64,000 nt of DNA from Hahella sp. HN01 (lineage in GTDB: Bacteria > Pseudomonadota > Gammaproteobacteria > Pseudomonadales > Oleiphilaceae). Location of the stretch: contig NZ_JAHMIN010000011.1 in assembly GCF_018986435.1 (NCBI RefSeq), positions 52,654 to 116,653 on the forward strand, given 5' to 3'. A program made the position numbers and the translations under genes. The notes under the pieces were generated by a model that made no database searches, was not told the origin of the DNA, and saw nothing but the letters and a program-made list of their open reading frames with translations. Below are positions 1 through 8,058 of this stretch, in pieces (within the stretch, counting starts at the first letter, position 1; the number at the start of each line of letters is the position of its first letter).

Positions 1-328
1 CCCTTGACATCGCCCAGCAACATACCGCCACTAAAGCCTGCATCATCAGCACCCAACTGCGACGCTGTCCCAGCGCGCGAGTCAACCAGGGCAGGCGCAC
101 GCGGTCCGCCACTGGCGACCACAAAAAGTTGGTCGAATAGGCCAGAAACACCAGACCAAAAAAACCGATATCCGTGCGCGAATAGCCCACGTCCTTCAAC
201 CAGGCCGTGACCGCCGAGCCGATCATGACAGCGGGAAAGCCGCTGGAGATGCCAAATACAAAAATGGTCAACAGGCGTTTGTCGAGGTAATAGCGCACCC
301 CGTCGCGCCAGGAGGACGGCGTTTCCAA
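1..328 (-). CDS. AmpG-like MFS permease, N-terminal part (cut by window edge)
   Basis: About 109 N-terminal residues are visible; the rest lies beyond base 1. The reading frame opens at a TTG (328) directly after an in-frame TGA, with an AAAAGG ribosome site about 10 bases upstream. The sequence shows a short charged N-terminus with the pattern SWRDGVRYYLDKRLL, then a hydrophobic helix with GISSGFPAVMIGSAVTAWL, a second helix, and a WSPVADR loop, as in AmpG/acetyl-CoA-transporter-type major facilitator proteins. AmpG proteins import muropeptides across the inner membrane, but only the first two or three helices are seen, so the substrate is a guess. It faces away from yajQ on the same strand and may be a separate unit. 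Confidence 0.6.
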   Translation of the reverse strand, partial: METPSSWRDGVRYYLDKRLLTIFVFGISSGFPAVMIGSAVTAWLKDVGYSRTDIGFFGLVFLAYSTNFLWSPVADRVRLPWLTRALGQRRSWVLMMQALVAVCCWAMSR

Positions 329-433
329 GTTTCACAACCTTTTGTTTGCGGAAGAAATTCTGGCTCAGGATATAATCAGGCGAGGCAAAGCTCCAGCATC
401 CTGAAGCTTACTATGTAGTAAGAATATGCGGTG

Positions 434-458
434 AGAAAAGGCCGGCCTGGGACCGGCC
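434..458 (-). terminator. Intrinsic terminator downstream of yajQ
   Basis: On the minus strand, just past the yajQ stop codon, a GGCCGG/CCGGCC stem with a seven-base loop is followed by a short T run (CTTTTC). It would end the yajQ transcript before the permease gene. Confidence 0.6.
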
Positions 459-466
459 CGAAAAAA

Positions 467-952
467 TCAATCGCGGAAATTGTTGAACTGCATTGGAACG
501 TCCAGAGACTCGTCGCCGCGCAGCAACTGGATGGCTTCTTGCAAATCATCTCTTTTCTTGCCGGTAATACGTACTTGATCGCCCTGAATAGAAGCCTGTA
601 CTTTCATTTTGCTTTCTTTGATCTTCTTGACGATGTCTTTCGCCACTTTCTGTTCCAGGCCTTCTTTCAGCGCGTAGGAGCGCTTCACTTGCTTGCCGGA
701 TTTTTGATCTGTTGAGTCGCCCAATACGCGCAGATCGACTTTGCGTTTGGACAATGTGGTGTTGAGGATCAGCAGCATCTGCTCCAGTTGGAACTCCTGC
801 TCCGCCGCCATTTCCACCGCTTTTTCAGCCAGAGTGAATGAAGCCTCGACGCCCCGGAAGTCATACCGCATTTCCAGTTCCCGATTGGCCTGGTCCACCG
901 CATTGGTGAGTTCGTGACGGTCTATTTCTGAAACAATATCAAACGAAGGCAT
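467..952 (-). CDS. yajQ: YajQ family nucleotide-binding protein
   Basis: This 161-residue cytoplasmic protein matches YajQ (UPF0234) over its full length: it begins MPSFDIVSEIDRHEL, continues with NRELEMRYDFRGVE, and ends with the DDLQEAIQLLRG segment typical of the family. YajQ proteins have two ferredoxin-like folds; members in Xanthomonas and Pseudomonas bind cyclic di-GMP and act as transcriptional co-regulators, while the E. coli protein binds nucleotides. The ATG is preceded by GGAG at six bases. It appears monocistronic. The neighbouring response regulator with a degenerate GGDEF domain also points to cyclic di-GMP, but the two genes are divergent and a functional link is only suggested. 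Confidence 0.93.
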   Translation of the reverse strand: MPSFDIVSEIDRHELTNAVDQANRELEMRYDFRGVEASFTLAEKAVEMAAEQEFQLEQMLLILNTTLSKRKVDLRVLGDSTDQKSGKQVKRSYALKEGLEQKVAKDIVKKIKESKMKVQASIQGDQVRITGKKRDDLQEAIQLLRGDESLDVPMQFNNFRD

Positions 953-1473
953 TCAATTCTCCAAATAGTCATTAACGTTTGCGCCCATCATACCCGCCCG
1001 CGCAGTAAAGGTCGCGCCTGGCGAGCGTGTTTCGTCATCTCCGCGACGAATACGGACTCACAGCAGTATTCCTGGCCGACACACTAACAAATAGCTTTCC
1101 CGGCAACCCCCGCGGAGGCGATCCTGACGCGGCTGCATGCAAAACTGTAAACACAACGTTACACCTGGGCGTGTCGGCAAGATCCGCCATGTGTCCGATA
1201 GCAATAAACTACAAGCCGTTTATTATAACTCGCACGAAAAATGCAGCTATACTTCTGACAACTAAGTTATTTCAAATAAAGTCTTGCAAGAACGCACGTC
1301 CGGACCAACCGCCCAGGCCTGACGGCGGGGCAAGCCCGGGCCGATTATCGCGGCCGGTTACGAAAGTTCTCTCTTCATACAACCCACCCCGGCGATCCCA
1401 TCCGTCGGAGCGTTTATTGAACTATCGAGAATTTTTAAATGTATAACCAATAAGGTTGAACTGGACTTATTCC
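953..1473. other. Gene-poor divergent intergenic region
   Basis: About 520 bases between yajQ and the response regulator. A 139-codon plus-strand frame exists here but its composition is unlike a protein and it lacks a ribosome site, so I do not call it. The region must contain the two divergent promoters. I see no strong repeats or RNA signature. Confidence 0.5.
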
Positions 1474-2460
1474 ATGCCGAATCTAGATTTATCCATCCTT
1501 GTGGTCGACGACGCCAAATTCAGCAGCGCCATGATCGCCAAGACATTGAGAAACTCCGGCTATCATGATGTGCGTATCGCCCACAACGCCCCCTCCGCTC
1601 TGCAAATGCTTGAAGAACGCGCCGTCAGCGTATTAATCGCCGACTGGCTGATGCCCGAAATGGATGGGTTGGAATTGACGGCCAAGGTTCGGCAACTTGA
1701 CGAAGCCAGTAATCACTTTACCTACATTATTCTGCTGACCGCCAAAGAAGGCGTGGAAGCACTGGCTGAAGCCTTTGATCGCGGCGTCGACGACTTTGTT
1801 TATAAATCAGAGATGAACAAACAATTGCTGCCCCGCGTGTTCGCCGCAGACCGGATTTCCGATATGCAGAACACCCTGCTGGTGGCTAATCAGTTGTTGA
1901 TGGATAACATCAAAGAACTGCAGGAACGCAATGTGCTGGATCTGGCGACCGGTCTGGGCAATCAGGTGCTGGCTCGCGAACGCCTCACTGATACGCTGCG
2001 TCAAATGGAGTCCCGCGGCGGCGCGGCAAGTTATCTGTTGCTGGGCATCAAGAACTGGCAGACCATCAAGAAGCACTTCAACCCGGCCATTCTTGAAGAG
2101 ATCGCCAACGGCGTGTCTCGCCGTCTGCGCCATCTGACCCGACCTCTGGATACGGTCTGTCGCATCTCCGAGAATCAGTTCGCGGTCATTGGCCAGTTTT
2201 CCAGTCTGGAGCAGTGCACGACCAGCTGCTATCGCCGCATTCACGACGGCATCAACCTGAAAGCGTTCAAAACCACCGCGGGCTTCGTTTCCGTTCAGGC
2301 GGGCACCAGCGTGTGCGCCATCGACGGCAGCACCACGACGCCAAAAGCCCAGCAAGTGGAAAAAGTCGCCTTGCGCCGCCTGCAATACGCCTACGAGACC
2401 GCCACCATCGCGCTAGCGCTGTGGCCGGAAGTCAGCGACGAAGCCAAAGACGCAGAATAA
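1474..2460 (+). CDS. Response regulator with degenerate GGDEF output domain
   Basis: This 328-residue protein has an N-terminal receiver domain (about 5-125) with acidic pair D12/D13, phospho-acceptor D57 in IADWLMPEMDG, and conserved lysine K111 in DDFVYKS. A short linker helix leads to a GGDEF-like domain (about 160-320) with the usual TGLGNQVLARERL opening. The active-site loop reads SENQF (232-236) instead of GG(D/E)EF, so cyclase activity is not expected. The RxxD inhibitory motif (RPLD, 223-226) is kept at the correct five-residue spacing, suggesting cyclic di-GMP binding. ATG 1474 is chosen over an upstream TTG (1456) because the TTG sits directly on its only AAGG. It is monocistronic and ends at a clear terminator. 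Confidence 0.88.
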   Translation: MPNLDLSILVVDDAKFSSAMIAKTLRNSGYHDVRIAHNAPSALQMLEERAVSVLIADWLMPEMDGLELTAKVRQLDEASNHFTYIILLTAKEGVEALAEAFDRGVDDFVYKSEMNKQLLPRVFAADRISDMQNTLLVANQLLMDNIKELQERNVLDLATGLGNQVLARERLTDTLRQMESRGGAASYLLLGIKNWQTIKKHFNPAILEEIANGVSRRLRHLTRPLDTVCRISENQFAVIGQFSSLEQCTTSCYRRIHDGINLKAFKTTAGFVSVQAGTSVCAIDGSTTTPKAQQVEKVALRRLQYAYETATIALALWPEVSDEAKDAE

Positions 2461-2505
2461 CCTCGTCTCGCTATCAATCCTCGCATGATCCGAGGTGTCA
2501 CCATT

Positions 2506-2537
2506 AAAAAAACCGGGACAGTTTTCCCGGTTTTTTT
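2506..2537 (+). terminator. Intrinsic terminator of the response regulator gene
   Basis: An A run, a perfect ACCGGGA/TCCCGGT stem with a short loop, and a run of seven T residues begin about 45 bases after the stop codon. The A and T flanks make it usable on both strands. Confidence 0.9.
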
Positions 2538-2808
2538 ATGTCTGCTCGACAATCTTCATCAGCTTGCTTCGAAACTGCCAGAAAACCACTCTTTACGTAA
2601 CCCCCTTATTCCAATCGGGTTATAAACTTAAAGCCCTTTCTGGCCGGGCATAACAAATACTTACGTCAATAACAGAAATGTTTCAGCAGCCGCTCCGTTA
2701 TATTCTTTTGTTACAAAAGCAAAACAACCCATTACTCAAACACAACTGAGATTCGGGCCGGCAGACACTAAGATTAAATCGTGGATTTGAGTAGTATCCC
2801 CCACTTAG

Positions 2809-2842
2809 AGCAGGGGGGTTAAGTAGTACCCCCTGCTTCTTT
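2809..2842 (+). repeat. Strong GC hairpin in the 3' intergenic region
   Basis: AGCAGGGGG and CCCCCTGCT form a perfect nine-pair stem with an 11-base loop, followed by TCTTTT, so it could terminate a plus-strand transcript. A second CCCCC tract about 10 bases upstream of the G tract could pair with the same G run, so two mutually exclusive structures are possible. It lies in the roughly 430-base gap between the response-regulator terminator and the convergent FGGY kinase gene. Confidence 0.5.
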
Positions 2843-2977
2843 TGGGATTCAGATCTCCAGGTTTCCTTGCCTTTTTGTTTCATTTTTATCCTTAGCAGGT
2901 TTCTTTGGGGTGACGCAGTTTGTCGCCCCGTTTTGTTTATATCCCCCCGCTAATTTCCATCTTCATCTTGACGCACA

Positions 2978-4549
2978 CTACCCCGGATAGCCCGTTATCT
3001 CCCTGATGGATTGATAAAGAGGCTGCAACTGCCGGTACATTTTCAAGTACACCTCGGAATATAAACGTTCATATACGCTTACCACCTCTGGTCGCGGCTG
3101 AAAGGTTTTCCCTACCCGTGTCATGGCTGCGATGGCGGCGTCAAAATCCCGATGCACGCCCAGTCCCACCATCGCATCAATGGCGGCGCCCAGCGCTGAT
3201 GTCTCATAGGTATGGGGGCGCTCCACCGGAAGGTTGAAGATATCCGCCGTCAACTGCAAAGCGGCGTCGCTCTGCGAACCGCCGCCGGATACGCGTAACA
3301 CGCGCATTTTGACGCCGGACTTCTTCTCGATTTTTTCCCGCCCTTCCCTCAGCGCATACGCCAGCCCTTCCAAGATCGCACGATACATATGAGCGCGGGT
3401 GTGCACGTCGCCAAAACCGATAATCGCTCCTTTCGCCTCCGGTCCCGGGCTGCGCACGCCGGGGGACCAATAGGGCTGTAAAGTCAGCCCCATAGAACCT
3501 GGCGGTACAGCGTCAACCAGTTCGTCGAACAATTGTTCCGGCTCAATGCCCCGTTCTTTCGCCACGCCTTCCTCGCGCAGACCAAACTCTTTCTTGAACC
3601 AGCTCACCATCCAAAAACCACGATAAATCATGACTTCCGTACAGTATCGTCCGGGAATGGCGGAAGGATACGGCGGCATATAAGGAATGGCTTCCACATA
3701 CTTGGCGTTAGTGGCGTTGATGGTGGCGGTGGTGCCGTAACTCATGCAGCCTATGTGAGGGGCGGAGCCTCCCGAGCCAATAATCTCGCAGGCTTTGTCG
3801 GACGCTGCGGCGATAACCGGCAGACCAGCGGGCAATCCTAACCAGGCCGCAGCGTCAGTAGTCAAGGTTCCCGCCGGCTGCCCCGGCTCCACCAATTCAG
3901 GCAATTGCTCCGGGCATACTGGCATCGCGCGCCACTTCCAATCTCGCGCCGGCGCCCAGCGTAGCTTTTTATAGTCAAAGGGGATGTATCCGACCTGACT
4001 GCCGATGGAGTCCACATAATTTCCGGTCAGACGAAAATTCAGGTAACCCGAAAGCAACAGAAACTTGTGCGTGCGCCGCCAGAGATCCGGTTGCTGCTGC
4101 GCCAGCCAGTTGGCCTGGGTCTTTTCCCGAAAGCGCTTGACGGTTTCCTCCACCCTGGCGACTTTGAACAATACATCCCAGACGCCGCCCAATTTATCCT
4201 CCGCCTGCGCATGGCGCTGATCCAGCCAGATGATAGCGGGGCGTAACGGCGTCCCATCCCGATCAACACAAATGACCGTGCCGCGCTGCGTCGTCACCGT
4301 GACCGCCGCTACCGTTTCAGGCGACACCGGACTGTCGCGCCACATCAGACGACAAGCCTCTCCCAACGCCTCCCAATAATACTCCGGACGCTGCTCCGCC
4401 CAACCTGGCTGCTCTGAGAAATAAGGCTCTATAGGCTGCTTGCCTTTTGCAACTACATTACCAAGGTCGTCTATCAACAGGGCGCGCACACTCTGAGTGC
4501 CGTTATCAATGGCCATTACGTAGGTGCGGGCGGATGCGGCCATGGTCAT
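2978..4549 (-). CDS. FGGY-family carbohydrate (glycerol-type) kinase
   Basis: This 523-residue protein is a full-length FGGY kinase. The first ATP/phosphate loop is MAIDNGTQSVRALLID (about 12-27); the second half carries the GGGSQSDAALQLTADI motif and a SALGAAIDAM segment. The family phosphorylates glycerol, xylulose, ribulose or related polyols. The surrounding GlpD-like and AGPS-like genes favour a glycerol-type or glycerol-derived substrate, but the protein is not an obvious orthologue of E. coli GlpK. Its ATG overlaps the stop of the upstream GlpD-like gene (ATGA), and AGGAGAG lies six bases upstream, so translation is probably coupled. It is the last gene of a three-gene operon. Confidence 0.88.
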   Translation of the reverse strand: MTMAASARTYVMAIDNGTQSVRALLIDDLGNVVAKGKQPIEPYFSEQPGWAEQRPEYYWEALGEACRLMWRDSPVSPETVAAVTVTTQRGTVICVDRDGTPLRPAIIWLDQRHAQAEDKLGGVWDVLFKVARVEETVKRFREKTQANWLAQQQPDLWRRTHKFLLLSGYLNFRLTGNYVDSIGSQVGYIPFDYKKLRWAPARDWKWRAMPVCPEQLPELVEPGQPAGTLTTDAAAWLGLPAGLPVIAAASDKACEIIGSGGSAPHIGCMSYGTTATINATNAKYVEAIPYMPPYPSAIPGRYCTEVMIYRGFWMVSWFKKEFGLREEGVAKERGIEPEQLFDELVDAVPPGSMGLTLQPYWSPGVRSPGPEAKGAIIGFGDVHTRAHMYRAILEGLAYALREGREKIEKKSGVKMRVLRVSGGGSQSDAALQLTADIFNLPVERPHTYETSALGAAIDAMVGLGVHRDFDAAIAAMTRVGKTFQPRPEVVSVYERLYSEVYLKMYRQLQPLYQSIREITGYPG

Positions 4550-6198
4550 GCCCCGCTCTCCTCAGTCTTGCGCTGTGTCCGCGCCGCCTCATTGTTCGCC
4601 GTCATCCCTGGTACGCCAAAGTGGCGCTGAAACAGATTCCGGTAACGATTCGCCTCGTCACGCCAAACCGCCTCCGACCAACCGAGATAACGCTGACAAC
4701 GCCGGCCGATTTCCTCCAGCATGGCCTCGGCGCCGTTCGGCGCCAGCAGGCCCAGACGGGTGCGTCGCAACATCAGGTCATCCAGATGAACCACGGATTC
4801 GTTTTGCAACGCATGATCAATCTCTCCCCAGAGCAGATTGGTTCCGGCGATAGGCCTCAGGCGCTCTTTGTCCTTTTCCAACATTGCGGCCCCCGCAGAG
4901 CCGTAGCGTCCGCATAACCGCCGATACACCGACGCCGAGACGCCGCAATCCGGGCTGTAGGGCGGCGCGCCATTGGCGAATACCCGGGCGTCCGAAGCAT
5001 TGAAGGCCACACCGTCGAGATAGCGGGCCGCTTCCTGCAACACATCCAAAGCAATCAATCTGAATGTGGTCAGCTTGCCCCCGGCGACGGAAATCAGTCC
5101 ATTATCATTCCAGATCGAATGTTCACGCTTTTCCTTGGAAGGGTCCGCCGCGCCGCTGGATACGACAGGGCGAATGCCGGAGTAAGTACACATGACCTCC
5201 TCCGGCTGCAATCCTAAGGACGGAAACATATGGTTCACGCCGCGCATCAAGTACCCCATTTCGGCGGCGCTGATGCTGACATCCTGCCCCATATCCTGTG
5301 TGTGATCGAGATCCGTGGTGCCCACCACGGTGACGCCTTCCCAGGGAAACGCAAAAACGGGACGCTTATCATCCGGGTGAAATCCACTCACCGCATAGGC
5401 GACCGGCAGTCGCCAGTGAGGCAGAACCAGATGACTGCCGCGCAGAGGCCGTATTTGCGCGTCGCAGCCTTCCTGCATGCGTAATTGATCGGACCAGGCG
5501 CCGGTGGCGTTCACCACGACCCGCGCCCGTACTTCGCAATTACGGTCGGCGATGGCGTCATGCAGCACCACGCCATGCATACGTCCATTGACGCGTACAA
5601 TTTCTCTGGCGCCGCAGTAATTCGCCGCCACGCCCCCTTCCGCCACGCCCTGGCGCAGAATTTTCAGCACCAGCCGGGCGTCGTCCGTCACTGCATCGCC
5701 AAAGCGACTAAGACTGCGCAGCCCCTCTGCGTTTATGCCCGGGGCCAGATAAGCAGCCTGTTCCGGCGCAAAGGCTTCGTGATTCCGCGCCCCCGCCATG
5801 CGGTCGTATACGTCCAGCACCCGCTGAAAAATAAACCCCGGGGGAAATTCACCCCGATAATGCCCCATCAAAAAGTTAAGCGGCTCCACCAGCCCAGGCG
5901 CTTCCTCCAATAGACGCTGCCGCTCGCGCACAGAGTGACGGGTCAACGAAAGCTGCCCCGAGGCGAGGTAGCGTAGCCCGCCATGCACCATTTTCGATGA
6001 CTTGCTGGAAGCGCCCCAAGCAAAGTCGCGCTTTTCCACCAGCAGCGCCTTCAGGCCGTATCTCACGGCTTCCCTCAAAATACCCGCGCCGGTGACGCCG
6101 CCGCCGACAATCACCAGGTCCCAGACATGCTTGCCGGACTCCAGCATCTCCCAAAGCTTTTCTCGTTGCTGTGGCCGCCAGTAGCTCAGGTTGTCCAT
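4546..6198 (-). CDS. FAD-dependent glycerol-3-phosphate dehydrogenase-like protein (GlpD/GlpA family)
   Basis: This 550-residue flavoprotein has an N-terminal Rossmann fold with the dinucleotide-binding glycine motif VIVGGGVTGAGILREA (about 29-44), then LVEKRDFAWGASSKSSK and MVHGGLRYL, which are hallmarks of the DAO/GlpD family. The C-terminal part resembles the GlpD accessory domain (DLMLRRTRLGLL). GlpD enzymes oxidise sn-glycerol-3-phosphate to dihydroxyacetone phosphate at the inner membrane and pass electrons to quinone. The start overlaps the upstream AGPS-like gene by 13 bases and the stop overlaps the kinase by four, so all three genes form one operon. The real substrate may be a modified glycerol phosphate given the unusual upstream partner. 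Confidence 0.87.
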   Translation of the reverse strand: MDNLSYWRPQQREKLWEMLESGKHVWDLVIVGGGVTGAGILREAVRYGLKALLVEKRDFAWGASSKSSKMVHGGLRYLASGQLSLTRHSVRERQRLLEEAPGLVEPLNFLMGHYRGEFPPGFIFQRVLDVYDRMAGARNHEAFAPEQAAYLAPGINAEGLRSLSRFGDAVTDDARLVLKILRQGVAEGGVAANYCGAREIVRVNGRMHGVVLHDAIADRNCEVRARVVVNATGAWSDQLRMQEGCDAQIRPLRGSHLVLPHWRLPVAYAVSGFHPDDKRPVFAFPWEGVTVVGTTDLDHTQDMGQDVSISAAEMGYLMRGVNHMFPSLGLQPEEVMCTYSGIRPVVSSGAADPSKEKREHSIWNDNGLISVAGGKLTTFRLIALDVLQEAARYLDGVAFNASDARVFANGAPPYSPDCGVSASVYRRLCGRYGSAGAAMLEKDKERLRPIAGTNLLWGEIDHALQNESVVHLDDLMLRRTRLGLLAPNGAEAMLEEIGRRCQRYLGWSEAVWRDEANRYRNLFQRHFGVPGMTANNEAARTQRKTEESGA

Positions 6199-7841
6199 AC
6201 ATCACCCCGTTTGGCGGCTTTTTTAGCGGCGGTTTGCGGCTCCTCCACATTGGCGATCAAGGTTCCCGGGTTCATCAGTTGTTGCGGGTCGAACTCGCGA
6301 CATAAGGCCGCGATCGCGCACATGCCCAGCTCCCCTTTCTCCACCGGCAGGTAAGGCGCATGATCTTTACCCACGCCGTGCTGGTGACTGATGGTGCCGC
6401 GATTGTTGACAATCATGTCGGAAGTGGAGGTTTTCATGCGCTCCCAACGCGCCAATGTTTCCTCATAGCTGGAGCCGGATTTGAAAACATAGGTGGTGTA
6501 TATGGAGCAGCCCTGTCCGTAGAAATGCGACAAGTGAGTGAACACATGCACCCGCTCCCCTTCCCGCTCCAGACCTGCCCGTAGATTGGCTTCGATTTTG
6601 TTGAGCAGGTGATCGACATTATCCCAGTCGGTGGCGGTTTCCAGGGTGTCCACCACATAGCCGTCACGCCATAGCGCTTCGCGCAGGTATGGCATCAGGA
6701 AGCGTTTTTGCGCCCATTTACGTCCCAGCAACGTACCCGTGTTGACGCCCTGCCGACGCTTGATAAGCGCATTGAGCTGGCTCCTGGCGGCGCGACACTG
6801 CTCGGTGGTTCCGGTCACGCCGACGGTCATCATGCACTTACCTGCGCCAGCTCCGCGCCACTTCAGATAGCGCTCCAGCCATTCGATCTGTTTGGGATGC
6901 CCCGCCAGCGCCAATTGTGTTTCCGTCTCCACCGCGTTGCTGACGCGCAGCATGGACAACTGCACCTTGCCCTGAACCAGCTCGCGGGCGGCGGTTTTGG
7001 CCTGAGACCAGGAGGGGAACACGATGACGTAGAAATCTTCTTTTTCCGCCAGGGGCGTCACCCGCACTTTCACTTCCGTGAGCACTCCCATGCGCCCTTC
7101 CGACCCCAGAATAATTTCACGAATATCCGGTCCCGCCGACGAGGCGGGAAAAGTGGGGATATACATCGTTCCCCGGGGCGTCTCGACGCGGCCGCCGGCA
7201 AACAGTTGCTCGATACGACCATAGCGCAGGGACTGCTGACCGCTGGAGCGGCTGGCCACCCAACCGCCCACCGTGGACAGTTCAAAGGATTGCGGAAAGT
7301 GTCCAAGGGTATACCCCCGCGCCCGCAATTGCGCTTCCAGATGCGGGCCAGGCGTCCCAGCCCCAAAAGTGGCGAGCAGGCTCTCTTCATCCAGCTCCAA
7401 CAGACTGTTCATTCGCCCCATATCCATCGTCAGGATGGGCTTGTCCGAGTCAAACGGGTTGATATGTCCCGCCACGCTGGTGCCGCCGCCGTAGGGAATC
7501 ACCACGATGTCTCGCGCCAGACAGAAGTCCAGCAATTCGCGTACATCTTCTGAGCTTTCGGGAAAGGCCACGCCATCAGGGAAAAACTCGAAATCGCCAC
7601 TGCGCATGGCAAGCCAGTCCGGCAGACTTTGCCCCCGCGCATGCCTGACGCGAGTCTCGGCGTCAGCGGTAATCAGAGGATGCGCAGGCAGACGCGACGG
7701 CGGCGTTCGCGCCAGCACGCTCTCCAGCGACGCGTCAGCGAGCGGCGTCGCCTTGCCAACGCGTTCATGTAGAAACCCAACGCCGCCCGGCGGCAGCTCC
7801 ATCCCATTATTTTCGTCGCCCCAGCCATTCCAACGCCGCAT
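6186..7841 (-). CDS. FAD-linked oxidase resembling alkylglycerone-phosphate synthase (AGPS)
   Basis: This 551-residue protein begins with RRWNGWGDENN, close to the signature N-terminus of AGPS. It has a PCMH-type FAD-binding domain (about 85-270) with VIPYGGGTSVAGH and GSEGRMGVLTEVKVR, and a C-terminal cap with TISHQHGVGKDHAPYL, matching the AGPS active-site histidine loop. In eukaryotes AGPS swaps the acyl chain of acyl-DHAP for a fatty alcohol to form the ether bond; bacterial homologues are mostly uncharacterised, and some related VAO-family members are lactate or glycolate oxidases. GGGAG lies six bases before the ATG. It is the first gene of the operon and diverges from an AraC regulator, its likely controller. 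Confidence 0.85.
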   Translation of the reverse strand: MRRWNGWGDENNGMELPPGGVGFLHERVGKATPLADASLESVLARTPPSRLPAHPLITADAETRVRHARGQSLPDWLAMRSGDFEFFPDGVAFPESSEDVRELLDFCLARDIVVIPYGGGTSVAGHINPFDSDKPILTMDMGRMNSLLELDEESLLATFGAGTPGPHLEAQLRARGYTLGHFPQSFELSTVGGWVASRSSGQQSLRYGRIEQLFAGGRVETPRGTMYIPTFPASSAGPDIREIILGSEGRMGVLTEVKVRVTPLAEKEDFYVIVFPSWSQAKTAARELVQGKVQLSMLRVSNAVETETQLALAGHPKQIEWLERYLKWRGAGAGKCMMTVGVTGTTEQCRAARSQLNALIKRRQGVNTGTLLGRKWAQKRFLMPYLREALWRDGYVVDTLETATDWDNVDHLLNKIEANLRAGLEREGERVHVFTHLSHFYGQGCSIYTTYVFKSGSSYEETLARWERMKTSTSDMIVNNRGTISHQHGVGKDHAPYLPVEKGELGMCAIAALCREFDPQQLMNPGTLIANVEEPQTAAKKAAKRGDVWTT

Positions 7842-8058
7842 ACTAGTCTCCCGGTGTGAACCTGTTTCTTACGCTGTCTGCATCCGTCGGTAGCGGCGTC
7901 GCCACTACAACGGACCCCGGCCCTATGATCTGTCGCCATTTCGGGCCTGTTCTCTGCGGCATATACTAATTAAAATCCGTCGTCAGTCACTGTCGGATTA
8001 AGACAGCCCCGGTATCATTTGGCGACATGCGTCAATAAACGATGTAATAGACTAAGAA
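7842..8058. promoter_or_regulatory. Divergent promoter region between AGPS operon and AraC gene
   Basis: About 217 bases separate the oppositely transcribed operon and its putative regulator. It contains a TGTC-N7-GACA dyad near 7991-8005 that could be an operator, but no unambiguous -35/-10 pair is visible. Placement as a shared control region is inferred from gene orientation. Confidence 0.4.

Noticed and set aside
1027-1446. 139-codon plus-strand frame in the yajQ/response-regulator gap
   Set aside because: Composition is unlike a folded protein, no ribosome site, and it sits in a divergent promoter region.
2698-2883. 61-codon minus-strand frame with AAGGA before the ATG
   Set aside because: Kept only as part of a finding; protein composition is poor and it overlaps the strong hairpin, so a gene call is not supported.
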